From NCBI GenBank assembly GCA_002471575.1, contig DKQG01000012.1, forward strand, positions 1 to 64,000: a stretch of DNA of 64,000 bases. The letters are read 5' to 3'. The first letter of the stretch is position 1, and each line of letters begins with the position of its first letter. The position numbers and the translations under genes are program-made. Positions 34,181 through 43,809 of the stretch are shown here, in pieces. A model generated the notes under the pieces. The model saw only the letters and a list, made by a program, of their open reading frames with translations. It was not told the DNA's origin and made no database searches. This DNA is from Alphaproteobacteria bacterium UBA7314 (GTDB lineage: Bacteria > Pseudomonadota > Alphaproteobacteria > MPNO01 > UBA830).

Positions 34181-34720
34181 ATGAGCGTTGCCAGACACCC
34201 CCGTCCGCCGGAACTCGAAGGCGTGCCGAAAGAAGAGATCGTCGACAAATACGTTGCCCGCTTCGCGGAGCGCCGTGCAGACTGGGAGGCGTTCGAGGAC
34301 GCCAAGATCGAAGGCTGGAAACGCGCCCAGCACCGGTACATCGGCGCCGGCGGGTCCGGCAAGCATGACGATATCGACGCCATTCCGGCCCGCGCCCACA
34401 CGCTCAGCATCATGTATGTCGAGCCGGGGCAGGGAAACGCGCCGCACACGCACGAGGTCGAAGAGACGTTCTTCGTCCTCAAGGGGCATCTCGATGCCTT
34501 CGTCGAAGACGAGGACGGTACGCGGTCGACGGTGCGGCTGGGGCCGTGGGACTGCATCACCTGTCCGCCCGGCGTGATCCACGGCTACGACAATAACAGC
34601 CTGGAGCCGGTGTGGTTTCAGGTCATGCTCGGCAAGGGCCGCCCGGAAACCATGGGCTATGCCGATGATGAGCTCTATCAGCGCCGCGATGCGCATCTTA
34701 GACAAGTGCCGGAGGACTAG
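34181..34720 (+). CDS. Cupin-domain protein B, divergent paralogue of cupin A
   Basis: The 179-residue cupin starts at the ATG at 34181 behind GGGAGAAA. It has the same two motifs as cupin A: HTHEVEETFFVLKGHL and GPWDCITCPPGVIHGYDNN, with a C-terminal MGYADDELYQRRDAHL. The two proteins align over their whole length by eye. Being transcribed away from the hydroxylase operon while its paralogue ends that operon, it probably arose by duplication and may act on the same compound or a related one. Confidence 0.88.
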   Translation: MSVARHPRPPELEGVPKEEIVDKYVARFAERRADWEAFEDAKIEGWKRAQHRYIGAGGSGKHDDIDAIPARAHTLSIMYVEPGQGNAPHTHEVEETFFVLKGHLDAFVEDEDGTRSTVRLGPWDCITCPPGVIHGYDNNSLEPVWFQVMLGKGRPETMGYADDELYQRRDAHLRQVPED

Positions 34721-34872
34721 AGGACTGCGGCGTTAGTCATAGCTTCGGATCTGCTCCACGACACGAAACGCCACTGCGTCTCCGTCACGCCTTCGAGCAC
34801 GTGTTCGTCTGCGATCAACGCCGGCATATCCGATAAATCAGACACGTCCCGGGACCACGCGCGATGGTACGT
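34717..34872 (-). other. Unassigned minus-strand open stretch between cupin B and the DMT transporter
   Basis: A 51-codon open frame (AWSRDVSDLSDMPALIADEH, ending EAMTNAAVL) has coding-like composition but no start signal, and a TAG lies upstream at 34873-34875. It may be the C-terminal tail of a lost gene. No family was recognised. The rest of 34721-34978 contains nothing supported. Confidence 0.2.
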
Positions 34873-34978
34873 CTAACAGACGATCGGCCGCGACTCATCG
34901 GACCGCTTGGCGTGGCCGCTGTGTTGTGGGCGCTCGTATCGTCGATCACGTAGCGCTTACCGACAAGGATCGCATGCG

Positions 34979-35866
34979 TCATGCGGATTTTTTCTCTGCC
35001 GTTTCCGCCCGTCGGGCGCGGCCTTCGCGATAGACGATATAATACGACGCCGCAAAGATCACCGCCGCTCCGATCCAAGTCCATAGGTCGGGCAGTTCCG
35101 AGAACATTATCCACCCGATCGCCGCCGCGAAAATCATCCGTGAGAACTGAAACGGCTGGACGATCCTCGCATCCGCCGCCGAGACCGAACGGGTAAAGCA
35201 GTATCCCCCGATGCTGCTGACCACGCCGATGCCTATGACAAGTGGCCATTGTTCGGCGGTCGGCGTAACCCAAAGGAATAGCGTCGGGATCAGCGCTAGC
35301 GGCAGCATGCCGAAATTGGTCCAAAGCGTGATCGCTTCGGGATTGTCGTGGCGCGCCAGGATCTTGATGGTCGTGTTTGACCCCGCGTGCATGAAGGCTG
35401 TGGTCAAGGCCGCCAGCGATGCGAGCGTGATTTCGATGATGCCTGGCCGCATTACGATCAACGTCCCCAAAAAGCCGACTAAGCAGGCCGCCCAGCTGTG
35501 AATATCCGCGTGCTGCTTGAGGACGATCACGGCCAGCAGAATCGTAAAAAGCGGGATCGTGTACTGCAGGGCATAGACATCGGCGATCGGCATGCGGGCC
35601 AGCGCGTAGAACAGCAATACCATCGCGGAATAGGCAAACAGGACCCGCAGCGCGTAGACCGGGAGCTGGGATTTCGAGGGAAGACCGACGCCCTGACGCC
35701 GGACAATCGGTATCAGCACGATCAGGGCAATCAAGTTGCGGAAAAACACCAGCTCCATCGTCGGTATCTGGCCGGCAAGTTCGCGCACCATACCGCCGGA
35801 AATTGAACTGATCAGCGTCGCCATGCACATCCAGAGAATGCCTGCGGCCGGGCCGGTTTTTAGCAC
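34979..35866 (-). CDS. DMT-superfamily (EamA) transporter
   Basis: The 295-residue protein has ten hydrophobic segments in two EamA repeats (FFRNLIALIVLIPIV, ALARMPIADVYALQYTIPLF, later SRMIFAAAIGWIMFSELPD). Members export metabolites such as amino acids or act as general drug/metabolite transporters. It has a charged Lys-Ser-Ala tail. No neighbour points to a substrate. It is transcribed away from the divergent O-antigen ligase-like gene. Confidence 0.9.
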   Translation of the reverse strand: MLKTGPAAGILWMCMATLISSISGGMVRELAGQIPTMELVFFRNLIALIVLIPIVRRQGVGLPSKSQLPVYALRVLFAYSAMVLLFYALARMPIADVYALQYTIPLFTILLAVIVLKQHADIHSWAACLVGFLGTLIVMRPGIIEITLASLAALTTAFMHAGSNTTIKILARHDNPEAITLWTNFGMLPLALIPTLFLWVTPTAEQWPLVIGIGVVSSIGGYCFTRSVSAADARIVQPFQFSRMIFAAAIGWIMFSELPDLWTWIGAAVIFAASYYIVYREGRARRAETAEKKSA

Positions 35867-36090
35867 GAGTGACCTCTCGGTGGGAACAAGACCAGCCCCA
35901 TCCTAGCGGATGCGTTTGGTTCTCGCGAACCAAGGCCAACATGGGCCGACACAGGTCGGAAAATCTGTGCATTGCTTGCGGATATACCGGGATTCGGGCA
36001 TGTTTGAATGATAAAATCTGCACGATGTCCGCGAGGGTTTTGCTCCGGCGCTGCTAGATTTCTGCACTTAATAATCGGGGATTTACCGCA

Positions 36091-37323
36091 TTGGCTAAGA
36101 AGGATTTAGCCCTGCTGACGCTACAGTCCCTCGTCTATCTTCCGGTACTGATATTTCTGACCAAGGGAACGGTGGTCGCCCTCGTCATCGCAGTGATCTG
36201 CGGGATTTTTTACGTACGTTCCCGCCTGAGGTTTAAACCGTTCAATGTGTGGACGCTGTTACTCGTTACGGGCGCGGTCAGCGCTATCTGGTCGATTACG
36301 CCGGAACAGTCGCTCGAGCGCGCCGTGAAACTTGCGCTGTTCCTTTTGCTCCTCGGTGGTTTGGTGCATGTCGTCAACCGGTGGAGCGAGGCGGATCGCC
36401 GGTATCTTGCCGAACTGGGCTGTAGGGCGTGGTTGGTTTCGCTGCTGATAGTGCTGCCCCTGGTGATTTTTGAAGGCGAACTGAAGACATCGCTTGTCTC
36501 GGCGTTTCCAGGACAGGAGACGAAAGACTTCTTGCTCGTCTGGAAACCGGTTTCCAACGCCGCGGTGATTATCCTGGTTGTCACTGCCTTCCCGCTGCTG
36601 GGTCACGCGATATCGACGGGACGCGCAAAGAAATATGTCTTCCTCTCTTTGGTCGGTCTCTTTGCAGCGGTTTTTGCCTCCGACAGCACCAGCGCGCTGT
36701 TCGGACTTGTCGCTGGGCTATTTATCTGGTTCCTCTACGCCCGGTATACCCGCCAGACAGCGAAATTTCTGACCGTCGCACTTCCGCTCGCCATACTCGC
36801 GATGCCGATCCTTGTATACCCGCTTGCAAACAATCCTGAGCCCATCGCACGCAGCATTCCCAATTTTCCGAATTCTTTCATTCATCGGCTGCATATCTGG
36901 GATTTCACGCTTGATCGTATCGTCGAACGTCCGATGCTTGGTTGGGGGCTCGATACGTCGAGGGCCATTCCGGGGGGTACTGATCTTCGTCCGATCCACT
37001 ATGTCGTCCCCTGGTCGGATAAACCGATCACCCATCCCGATCAGAACCTACCGTTGCACCCGCACAACGCTGCACTCCAGATCTGGCTGGAACTGGGGCT
37101 GTTCGGCGTGATCGCTTTCATGTTCGCGGTCTGGAGGCTTATTCGGACCCAACTGGTATTGCGCGGCGACGGACCAATGGCGGGGTTTATCGTCTGCGTG
37201 ATGGCGATTTACTGCGTGGCTTACGGCCTGATGCAGTCCTGGTGGCTGGCGTTTATTTTTCTTGCATGGGCAACTGCGAAAGCAGTTGGACCATCCGAAC
37301 CGCAGACAGAAACGGACCGCTGA
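36091..37323 (+). CDS. O-antigen ligase/polymerase-like (Wzy_C) membrane protein
   Basis: The 410-residue protein has about ten to twelve hydrophobic helices and a large periplasmic loop with the Wzy_C region (HIWDFTLDRIVERPMLGWGL, then HPHNAALQIWLELGLFG). This family joins or polymerises surface glycans on the periplasmic side of the membrane. The start is read as TTG at 36091, with CGGGGAT upstream; no ATG gives a better start. No other glycan genes are adjacent, so its glycan is unknown. Confidence 0.85.
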   Translation: MAKKDLALLTLQSLVYLPVLIFLTKGTVVALVIAVICGIFYVRSRLRFKPFNVWTLLLVTGAVSAIWSITPEQSLERAVKLALFLLLLGGLVHVVNRWSEADRRYLAELGCRAWLVSLLIVLPLVIFEGELKTSLVSAFPGQETKDFLLVWKPVSNAAVIILVVTAFPLLGHAISTGRAKKYVFLSLVGLFAAVFASDSTSALFGLVAGLFIWFLYARYTRQTAKFLTVALPLAILAMPILVYPLANNPEPIARSIPNFPNSFIHRLHIWDFTLDRIVERPMLGWGLDTSRAIPGGTDLRPIHYVVPWSDKPITHPDQNLPLHPHNAALQIWLELGLFGVIAFMFAVWRLIRTQLVLRGDGPMAGFIVCVMAIYCVAYGLMQSWWLAFIFLAWATAKAVGPSEPQTETDR

Positions 37324-37451
37324 CGCCCGGGTAACGGCGGTTACGGTCTGCGCAGATCCTGACCGGTCCCGTATGCGCACCTGCCGCCCGCGGCGGTTGA
37401 TGTCATTCGCCCTTAGCGCGACGCAGCCGACGTGCTATACGCTCGCCCGAT

Positions 37452-39140
37452 ATGAGCAACGATACGATAGACACGGACAATGGCCCAGTCCGGGATTTTG
37501 TCCGGGACCAAATCCACGAAGATCTGGCCAACGGGGCGGTTGACAGTGTGGTTACTCGCTTTCCGCCCGAACCGAATGGGTATCTCCACATCGGTCACGC
37601 CAAATCGATTTGCCTAAATTTCGGAATTGCCTCGGAATTTGGTGGGCACTGCAATCTGCGCTTTGATGACACCAATCCCGCCAAAGAAGATCAGGAATTT
37701 ATCGATGCCATTCAGGCCGATGTGAAATGGCTGGATGTCGGCTGGGATGGAGAGGTTCGATACGCCTCCGAAAATTTCGAGCAGCTTTATGACTGGGCCG
37801 AACATCTGATCGGCAAAGGTAAGGCCTATGTCGACGACCTGAGCGCCGGAGAAATGCGCGACTATCGGGGCACTTTGACAGAGCCGGGGAAGAACAGCCC
37901 CTACCGGGACCGAAAAGTGGACGAAAACTTGGATCTGTTCCGGCGCATGCGGGCGGGCGAGTTCGAGGATGGTGAGCGTGTCCTGCGGGCGAAAATCGAC
38001 ATGGCAGCTGGCAATATTAATCTACGCGATCCCGTGCTTTACCGGATTGTCAGCGCGCCGCATCCGCGCACGGGCGACGCCTGGTGTATCTATCCAACCT
38101 ACGATTTTGCCCACGGCCAGACCGACGCCATCGAAGGTATCACGCATTCGCTATGTACGCTGGAGTTCGAGGATCATCGCCCGCTCTACGACTGGCTGAT
38201 CGAAAACCTGCCGGTTCCGGCTCAGCCGCGGCAGTACGAGTTTTCGCGGCTTAACATGACGCACACGATTCTCTCCAAACGCCTGCTGACGCAGTTGGTC
38301 GAGGAGGGTCATGTATCCGGCTGGGACGATCCGCGGATGCCGACGGTGTCCGGTCTGCGACGACGTGGTGTGCCGGCGTCGGCAGTCCGTGATTTTATCG
38401 GGCGTCTCGCAATATCGAAGAGCGAAGGCACGGTCGAAGCAGCGATGATGGAGCACTGCATCCGCGATCCGCTGAACGACCGCGCGCTGCGACGGATGGC
38501 CGTCCTGCGACCGCTGAAGATGGTTATCGAAAACTATCCCGACGGACAGGTCGAAGAGCTGGAAGTCACCAACAATCCGCGCGATGAGACAGCGGGCACC
38601 CGGATGGTACCGTTCTGCCGGGAAATTTGGGTCGAACGGGATGATTTTATGGAGGATGCGCCGAAGAAATTCTTCCGGCTCAGCCCTGGCCGTGAAGTCC
38701 GCCTGCGCTCGGCTTATTTCGTGACCTGCACCGACGTAATCAAGAACGGCGCCGGCGAAGTGACGGAGTTGCGGTGCACGTACGATCCGGAAACCCGGGG
38801 CGGTGCTTCGCCCGATGGCCGCAAGGTCAAAGGCACTTTGCACTGGGTATCGGCTGCGCATGCCATCGATGCCGAAGTGCGGCTTTACAGCCCGCTTTTT
38901 CAGGATGAAAACCCCGATGCGGCCGAGGATTTCCTGTCGACATTCAACCCGGACTCGCTGGAAGTCCTGACCGACTGTAAGTTGGAACCGATGCTGGCGG
39001 ACGTGACCGACGGACAGGTCGTCCAGTTCGAGCGCCTAGGCTATTTCTGCACCGACCCGGACGGCACGGCGGATATGCCGGTATTCAACCGGACGGTGGG
39101 CCTGCGCGATTCATTCGCCAAGGCGATGGCGAGGGGCTAA
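37452..39140 (+). CDS. glnS: Glutaminyl-tRNA synthetase
   Basis: The 562-residue class I synthetase has the HIGH motif (HIGH at residues 46-49 in PEPNGYLHIGHAKS), the KMSKS-type loop ILSKR at 273-277, and the GlnRS-specific anticodon-binding beta barrels at the C terminus (GTLHWVSAAHAIDAEVRLY). It charges tRNA-Gln directly. Many alphaproteobacteria lack GlnRS and use GatCAB amidation, so its presence is informative about the lineage or past transfer. The gene appears intact and monocistronic. Confidence 0.95.
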   Translation: MSNDTIDTDNGPVRDFVRDQIHEDLANGAVDSVVTRFPPEPNGYLHIGHAKSICLNFGIASEFGGHCNLRFDDTNPAKEDQEFIDAIQADVKWLDVGWDGEVRYASENFEQLYDWAEHLIGKGKAYVDDLSAGEMRDYRGTLTEPGKNSPYRDRKVDENLDLFRRMRAGEFEDGERVLRAKIDMAAGNINLRDPVLYRIVSAPHPRTGDAWCIYPTYDFAHGQTDAIEGITHSLCTLEFEDHRPLYDWLIENLPVPAQPRQYEFSRLNMTHTILSKRLLTQLVEEGHVSGWDDPRMPTVSGLRRRGVPASAVRDFIGRLAISKSEGTVEAAMMEHCIRDPLNDRALRRMAVLRPLKMVIENYPDGQVEELEVTNNPRDETAGTRMVPFCREIWVERDDFMEDAPKKFFRLSPGREVRLRSAYFVTCTDVIKNGAGEVTELRCTYDPETRGGASPDGRKVKGTLHWVSAAHAIDAEVRLYSPLFQDENPDAAEDFLSTFNPDSLEVLTDCKLEPMLADVTDGQVVQFERLGYFCTDPDGTADMPVFNRTVGLRDSFAKAMARG

Positions 39141-39142
39141 CA

Positions 39143-40765
39143 CTACCCCCGCAGCGCGGTCAGCTGATCGCGATAGCCCGACGGATCGACGCTGACATCG
39201 ATCAGCGTTGGGCCATTCGCTTCGAAGGCTTCTGCAAGCGCGAATTCCAGCGGATCCTGTCCGCCGACCGTCCAGGCATCGCAGCCCATGCCTCGGGCAG
39301 CGGTCGCGAAATCGGACTTCGAGTAACGGACACCGAGGGGCGGGCGCTGCTGGCGCTGCTGCTTGATGTCGATCAGCGACAATGCACCATCGTTAAGGAC
39401 GATCACCGTGAGGTTCGCGCCCAAGCGCGCCGCCGTCGACAATTCGGCCAGCGACATCATCATCCCGCCGTCGCCGGTGATCGCCACAGCTGGGCGGTCC
39501 GTTTGTTCTAACCAGCTTGCCAGTGCGGCCGGCACCGCGTAGCCCATAGTCGACAACCCGTTTGATTTTAGCACGTCGTGCGGCGCGCTCGCCGGCCACC
39601 GCGACATCGCCGAGAACATATGTGCACCGGCATCGACGGCGAGGCGGGCGTTCGTCGGTACGGCAGCGGCTGCCGCGTCGATGATTTCGTCGGGAGAGCG
39701 CCCGGCGGCCGCACTGTTGGCGACAATTTCGCGCAAACGCGTTTTTTGTGACCCGATCTCTTCTCCGGTCCAGGTCGAGGCCGACGACCTGCCGGCCAGA
39801 TAGTTCGCGCTGACTGCGACTGGCGCGGCGATCTCGATATCTGGCTCGAACGGCCAGGCCAGACGGGGGGTTTCAGATAAGACGATTACCGGTGCCGAAT
39901 GTGGCCATTTTCCAGGGATCATCTCTACAGGGTCGACGCCACAGAAAAGGATCAGATCCGCTTCTGCCAGGACCGAGTTGTCGAGCTTTGCACCGGTATA
40001 TAGACCTACATTCAAGGGACTGGATTCCGGTACGATGCCCTTTGCCTTGTAGGTGGTCATCACAGGGCAGCCAAGGGAATCGGCGAGCGTATTTGCCGCG
40101 TCTGCGCGCTCATCGTGGCGGCACTGCAGTCCGACGATAAGAACGGGGCGTCTCGCCGATGCCAGCAGTTCCGACGAGTTTTCCAGTGGCGCGGTTTCCG
40201 GGACAGGTAAGGAGGCCCGATCCCAGGGTGATGGTGCCGGGCTGTTTGCGCCGGCATCTCGCGCGGAAAGGTCGATATGCACCGGGCCCGGCGGTTCTGC
40301 GGCGGCTAGCTCGAACAGGCGTTCAAAAGAGGTCGCGCCATCTGGCGGGGATAATCGTTCCTGCGCTTTGGAGATCGGTCCAAACAGGGACGGCTGGTCA
40401 AAAATCTGATGGGGAGGCGCGGTGGCTGTTTGGTCGTGTGCGTCCGTGAACACCACCACGGGGGCCCGTTCCAGTGACGCATAGGCGATACCGTTCACGA
40501 CGCTGGCCGCACCTGGGCCGATTCCGGTCAGCACGACGCCCGGGATACTCGTTAGTTCGCCGGTGACGGCAGCCATGATCGCGGCCGCGGTTTCCGTGCG
40601 GCACAATACGAACTCGATACCCCGGTCGGCGGCGGCGTCGATCAGGTCCAGGCTCGAACCGCCGCCCGGTACGCCGAATATGCGGCGGACGCCATTTACG
40701 GCCAGCGTGTCAGCGATGCGTTCGGCGAGAGTGAGCGAGGGGTTGGCGTTTGCGTCATTAGTCAT
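39143..40765 (-). CDS. Thiamine-diphosphate-dependent enzyme, acetolactate synthase/benzoylformate decarboxylase-like
   Basis: The 540-residue protein has the three-domain POX/AHAS fold. The N-terminal domain has VPGGGSSLDLID and the cofactor-activating Glu in CRTETAAA; the C-terminal domain has the ThDP motif GDGGMMMSLAELSTAARLGA ending near LND. It should decarboxylate or ligate 2-oxo acids. It is not the biosynthetic AHAS pair (no small subunit). It ends against glnS and is divergent from the AraC regulator with only 23 bases between, so it may be controlled by that regulator and act in the same aromatic pathway. Confidence 0.88.
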   Translation of the reverse strand: MTNDANANPSLTLAERIADTLAVNGVRRIFGVPGGGSSLDLIDAAADRGIEFVLCRTETAAAIMAAVTGELTSIPGVVLTGIGPGAASVVNGIAYASLERAPVVVFTDAHDQTATAPPHQIFDQPSLFGPISKAQERLSPPDGATSFERLFELAAAEPPGPVHIDLSARDAGANSPAPSPWDRASLPVPETAPLENSSELLASARRPVLIVGLQCRHDERADAANTLADSLGCPVMTTYKAKGIVPESSPLNVGLYTGAKLDNSVLAEADLILFCGVDPVEMIPGKWPHSAPVIVLSETPRLAWPFEPDIEIAAPVAVSANYLAGRSSASTWTGEEIGSQKTRLREIVANSAAAGRSPDEIIDAAAAAVPTNARLAVDAGAHMFSAMSRWPASAPHDVLKSNGLSTMGYAVPAALASWLEQTDRPAVAITGDGGMMMSLAELSTAARLGANLTVIVLNDGALSLIDIKQQRQQRPPLGVRYSKSDFATAARGMGCDAWTVGGQDPLEFALAEAFEANGPTLIDVSVDPSGYRDQLTALRG

Positions 40766-40788
40766 TTGCGGCCAAGGTTACCGGTATT

Positions 40789-41802
40789 ATGGACTCAACC
40801 GCAAACCCCGATCGAGCACCAGGAATGGAAGGGCACTGGACACCCTATTTCGTCTCCAGCGATACGCAAGAGACACGGGAAATCGTGGGGCAGAACATCA
40901 CGGCCCACACGCTGGAACATAAATCCCCTAGGAAACGTCCCGTTACGGTGCGGTTCCGGACCGCGTATCTCGGGCCGCTCACCTTACACGAGATGGCCTA
41001 TTCAATGTTCGGCGAGGGCGAGGCGACAATCCACGCCTCGCGGATGGCGAATATCTACCTGTGCGAAATCAACCTGGCGGGCGAGATGGCCGTCGGCCGG
41101 GAGACCGCGACAGCGCCGTTTCGGCCGGGTGAGATCTACATGATCAACGCCAACACGCCGCACGCGAAAATCTGGCGCACCGATGGCCGGCAACTGATGA
41201 TCAAGATTCATCAGACGGATATGGAGGCAGCGCTGGAGCGGCTGACCGGAATGCCGGTCCGCGATCCCCTGCGGTTCGATGCGAGACCAAGGAAAAACCT
41301 GGGTGCTGCCGGCACACTTAGTGACATGATCGAGGTGGTAGGGCGGGATCTTGACAAGACGGATTCGGTGTTCGCCGGGCTGGACGGCGAAACGGCCGCA
41401 CGGATCATTCTCGACCTGATGCTGAAGTCGCTACCGAACAACTATTCCCATCTTTTGACCAATCCCGTGCCTGCGGTGCGGCCGCGTCATGTTCGTTTCG
41501 CCGCGGAATACATTCACACGCATTCCGCCAACCCGATCCGGTTGAATGACTTGGTCGCGGCGAGCGGCGTCAGCAGACGGTCGCTGCATGCGGGGTTCCG
41601 AAAATACTACGGCGTGCCGCCCATGATTTATCTGCGCAATGTACGGCTGGACTTGGCGCGCCTTCGGCTAAGCCGTGAAGGCGGGGCGAAATCCGTCACG
41701 GATATCGCGCTCGAATGCGGCTTCACGCATCTCAGTAAATTTGCGCGGGCTTACAAGGATAGGTTCGGCGAACTCCCGTCCGAAACCCTCAGGAACACCT
41801 AA
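40789..41802 (+). CDS. AraC-family transcriptional regulator
   Basis: The 337-residue protein has an N-terminal AraC-binding-like ligand domain and a C-terminal pair of helix-turn-helix motifs (IRLNDLVAASGVSRRSLHAG and VTDIALECGFTHLSKFARAY). This architecture is common in activators of aromatic dioxygenase operons. It lies 23 bases from the divergent ThDP enzyme and 116 bases before the benzoate-type Rieske genes. It probably activates one or both when a substrate is bound. The inducer is unknown. Confidence 0.9.
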   Translation: MDSTANPDRAPGMEGHWTPYFVSSDTQETREIVGQNITAHTLEHKSPRKRPVTVRFRTAYLGPLTLHEMAYSMFGEGEATIHASRMANIYLCEINLAGEMAVGRETATAPFRPGEIYMINANTPHAKIWRTDGRQLMIKIHQTDMEAALERLTGMPVRDPLRFDARPRKNLGAAGTLSDMIEVVGRDLDKTDSVFAGLDGETAARIILDLMLKSLPNNYSHLLTNPVPAVRPRHVRFAAEYIHTHSANPIRLNDLVAASGVSRRSLHAGFRKYYGVPPMIYLRNVRLDLARLRLSREGGAKSVTDIALECGFTHLSKFARAYKDRFGELPSETLRNT

Positions 41803-41918
41803 TTATCTGCGTAATAGGGATATTTATCTCTATATAAGGCTAGTTCAATTCATTCCAAGCTGGTTGCCTAGAGCGCGACGCAATAACGGATGTCCTGGAA
41901 AAAAATGGAGGCGCGATC

Positions 41919-43247
41919 ATGACCTGGACCACTGAGCAGCTTGCCGGACTGGTGGAGCCCGACCGGGCACACCGGAAGGCCTACACCGACCCCGAGATCT
42001 TCGATTTAGAAATGGAGCGCATCTTCGAGCGTACCTGGATCTATATCGGTCACGAAAGTCAGGTGAAAAACCCGGGTGATTATTATCTTGCACAGGTCGG
42101 CCGCCAGCCAGTGATTATGGTTCGCGGTCGGGACGGCGATGTTAACGTTCTCTATAACCGTTGTCCGCACCGCGGCGCGCAGATCTGCACCGCGCGGAGA
42201 GGGAACACGGGCAATCACTTCTACTGCTCCTACCATGCCTGGACGTTCCATCTCGACGGCAAGCTGGAAGGCATGCCAGCCAAGCGGGAGTATGAAGGCA
42301 CCAATCTCGACTTCGACAATCCTGAATTTCACATGGCCCGTCCCGCGCAGGTCGACAACTACCGCGGATTCTGGTTCGCCAACCTGTCAGAGGACGGCCC
42401 TGATCTTGCAACCCATCTGGGCGAAGCCGCGGCTGCCTTTGATCAACTGATCGACCGTGCGCCCGGCAAGGAGACGGAAATCGTAGGCGAATGCTTCCGT
42501 ATGGTGCAGCAGTCGAACTGGAAGATTTTCCTAGAAAACCAGCTCGATGCCTCGCATCCCGGCGTTACTCATGAGTCCACGGGTAAGGCAGCACAGCAGC
42601 TTGAAGCCAAAATTCGTGCCGACGGCGACGAGCCGCCGCTTGAACTTTCGTTCCTGACCGACTTCGCCCGTCTGGGTCATGACGGCTGGACCAAGTTTGG
42701 CACCGTCGGGTATCGCAACGGACACAGCAGCCTCGAGGGTTATATGGGGCTGCGGCCGGACGATCCGGACACTAACGTATACATTCGCAGAATGTACGAG
42801 GCCTATGGCGAGGAAAAGGCCGAAGAAATTCTCGGCATCAACATCCATCACATGCTGGTCTATCCGTGCAACTCGGTTCAGCCGCCGTTGCAGCAGCTTC
42901 GCACCATCCGTCCCTTGGCGCATGACAAAACGCTGACCGAAATCTGGCATTTTCGGCTCAAGGATGCGCCCGAAACGATCTACCGCCGGTCGCTGGCGTA
43001 CTATTACCTGGTTAATTCGCCGTCGACGCTGATCAACGCGGACGATCTGTTCAATTGGTGGAAATGTCAGCATGGGCTCGATTCATCCGCCAGCGAGTGG
43101 GTCAGCTTCCACCGCAAGGCCGGTCAGGACGAAGAGCGCGAAGGCATTTCCTATTCGGCGCCCGAGAGCATGAGCGAGCTGCCATTGCGTCATATGATGC
43201 ATGCGTGGCGCGACTATATGACCGCCGATGAAGGAGCGAAGTCATGA
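41919..43247 (+). CDS. Rieske dioxygenase alpha subunit, benzoate/toluate (BenA/XylX)-like
   Basis: The 442-residue subunit has the Rieske ligands C82, H84, C103 and H106 (CPHRG, CSYHAW) and the mononuclear iron motif D210-x2-H213-x4-H218 (DASHPGVTH). The N-terminal IYIGHESQVKNPGDYYLAQV strongly recalls benzoate-type 1,2-dioxygenases. It likely dihydroxylates an aromatic carboxylate. The start follows TGGAGGCGCG. The beta subunit overlaps by four bases. As with the first Rieske pair, no reductase gene is adjacent, unlike benABC. Confidence 0.93.
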   Translation: MTWTTEQLAGLVEPDRAHRKAYTDPEIFDLEMERIFERTWIYIGHESQVKNPGDYYLAQVGRQPVIMVRGRDGDVNVLYNRCPHRGAQICTARRGNTGNHFYCSYHAWTFHLDGKLEGMPAKREYEGTNLDFDNPEFHMARPAQVDNYRGFWFANLSEDGPDLATHLGEAAAAFDQLIDRAPGKETEIVGECFRMVQQSNWKIFLENQLDASHPGVTHESTGKAAQQLEAKIRADGDEPPLELSFLTDFARLGHDGWTKFGTVGYRNGHSSLEGYMGLRPDDPDTNVYIRRMYEAYGEEKAEEILGINIHHMLVYPCNSVQPPLQQLRTIRPLAHDKTLTEIWHFRLKDAPETIYRRSLAYYYLVNSPSTLINADDLFNWWKCQHGLDSSASEWVSFHRKAGQDEEREGISYSAPESMSELPLRHMMHAWRDYMTADEGAKS

Positions 43248-43780
43248 CGGAGGCGTGCGAAATACTGGCGGCTGCCGACTCTACCGCGGTTGCCGATATA
43301 AACATCGAAACTCAGCAGGCAGTGGAGCAGTTTCTGTATCGCCAGGCCGAGATGCTCGACGAGAAACGGATCGACGAATGGATGGCGCTTTTCGGCGTCA
43401 ACGGCTGGTATTGGATGCCGGCTGAAGCCGACCAGGTGGAAGGCGACGGAGAGCCCAATATCTTTTGGGAGGATCAGGGACTGATGCTTATGCGGAATGC
43501 GCGTAATACGCATCCCCGCGCACACAGCCAGGCGCCGCATAACCGCCTCAACCACGTCGTGTCTAACGTTATCATCGAGAGCGAAAACGGCGACGGCGAC
43601 ATCATTGTGCGGTCGCGGTTTCATTGCGCGGAGTACTTTCGGTACCAGATCCGCACGTTTTCCGGAAAATACCGGCACCTGCTGAAAAAGACGCCGGACA
43701 GCTATCGGATCGCGTTGCAGCGAGTGGACCTGGTCAACCGCGAAGGCCCTTACGATTACGTCCTGCAATGGTGGCTGTAG
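43244..43780 (+). CDS. Rieske dioxygenase beta (small) subunit
   Basis: The 178-residue small subunit has the family's features QQAVEQFLYRQAEMLDEKRI, DEWMALFGVNGWYWMPAEAD, and a C-terminal strand RYQIRTFSGKYRHLLKKTPD. It forms the alpha3beta3 oxygenase with the upstream alpha subunit, whose stop it overlaps by four bases. It is followed by a convergent VOC protein gene. Intact length and motifs. Confidence 0.9.
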   Translation: MTEACEILAAADSTAVADINIETQQAVEQFLYRQAEMLDEKRIDEWMALFGVNGWYWMPAEADQVEGDGEPNIFWEDQGLMLMRNARNTHPRAHSQAPHNRLNHVVSNVIIESENGDGDIIVRSRFHCAEYFRYQIRTFSGKYRHLLKKTPDSYRIALQRVDLVNREGPYDYVLQWWL

Positions 43781-43809
43781 ACTGACTGCTAGGCCCGGCG
43801 GTGTCGGGC

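Noticed and set aside
34717..34978. Transposase remnant between cupin B and the DMT transporter
   Set aside because: No DDE-type or IS-like motif, inverted terminal repeat or target duplication was found; only an unassigned open stretch remains.
36091..37323. Polysaccharide biosynthesis locus around the O-antigen ligase-like gene
   Set aside because: No glycosyltransferase or export gene is adjacent; neighbours are a DMT transporter and glnS.
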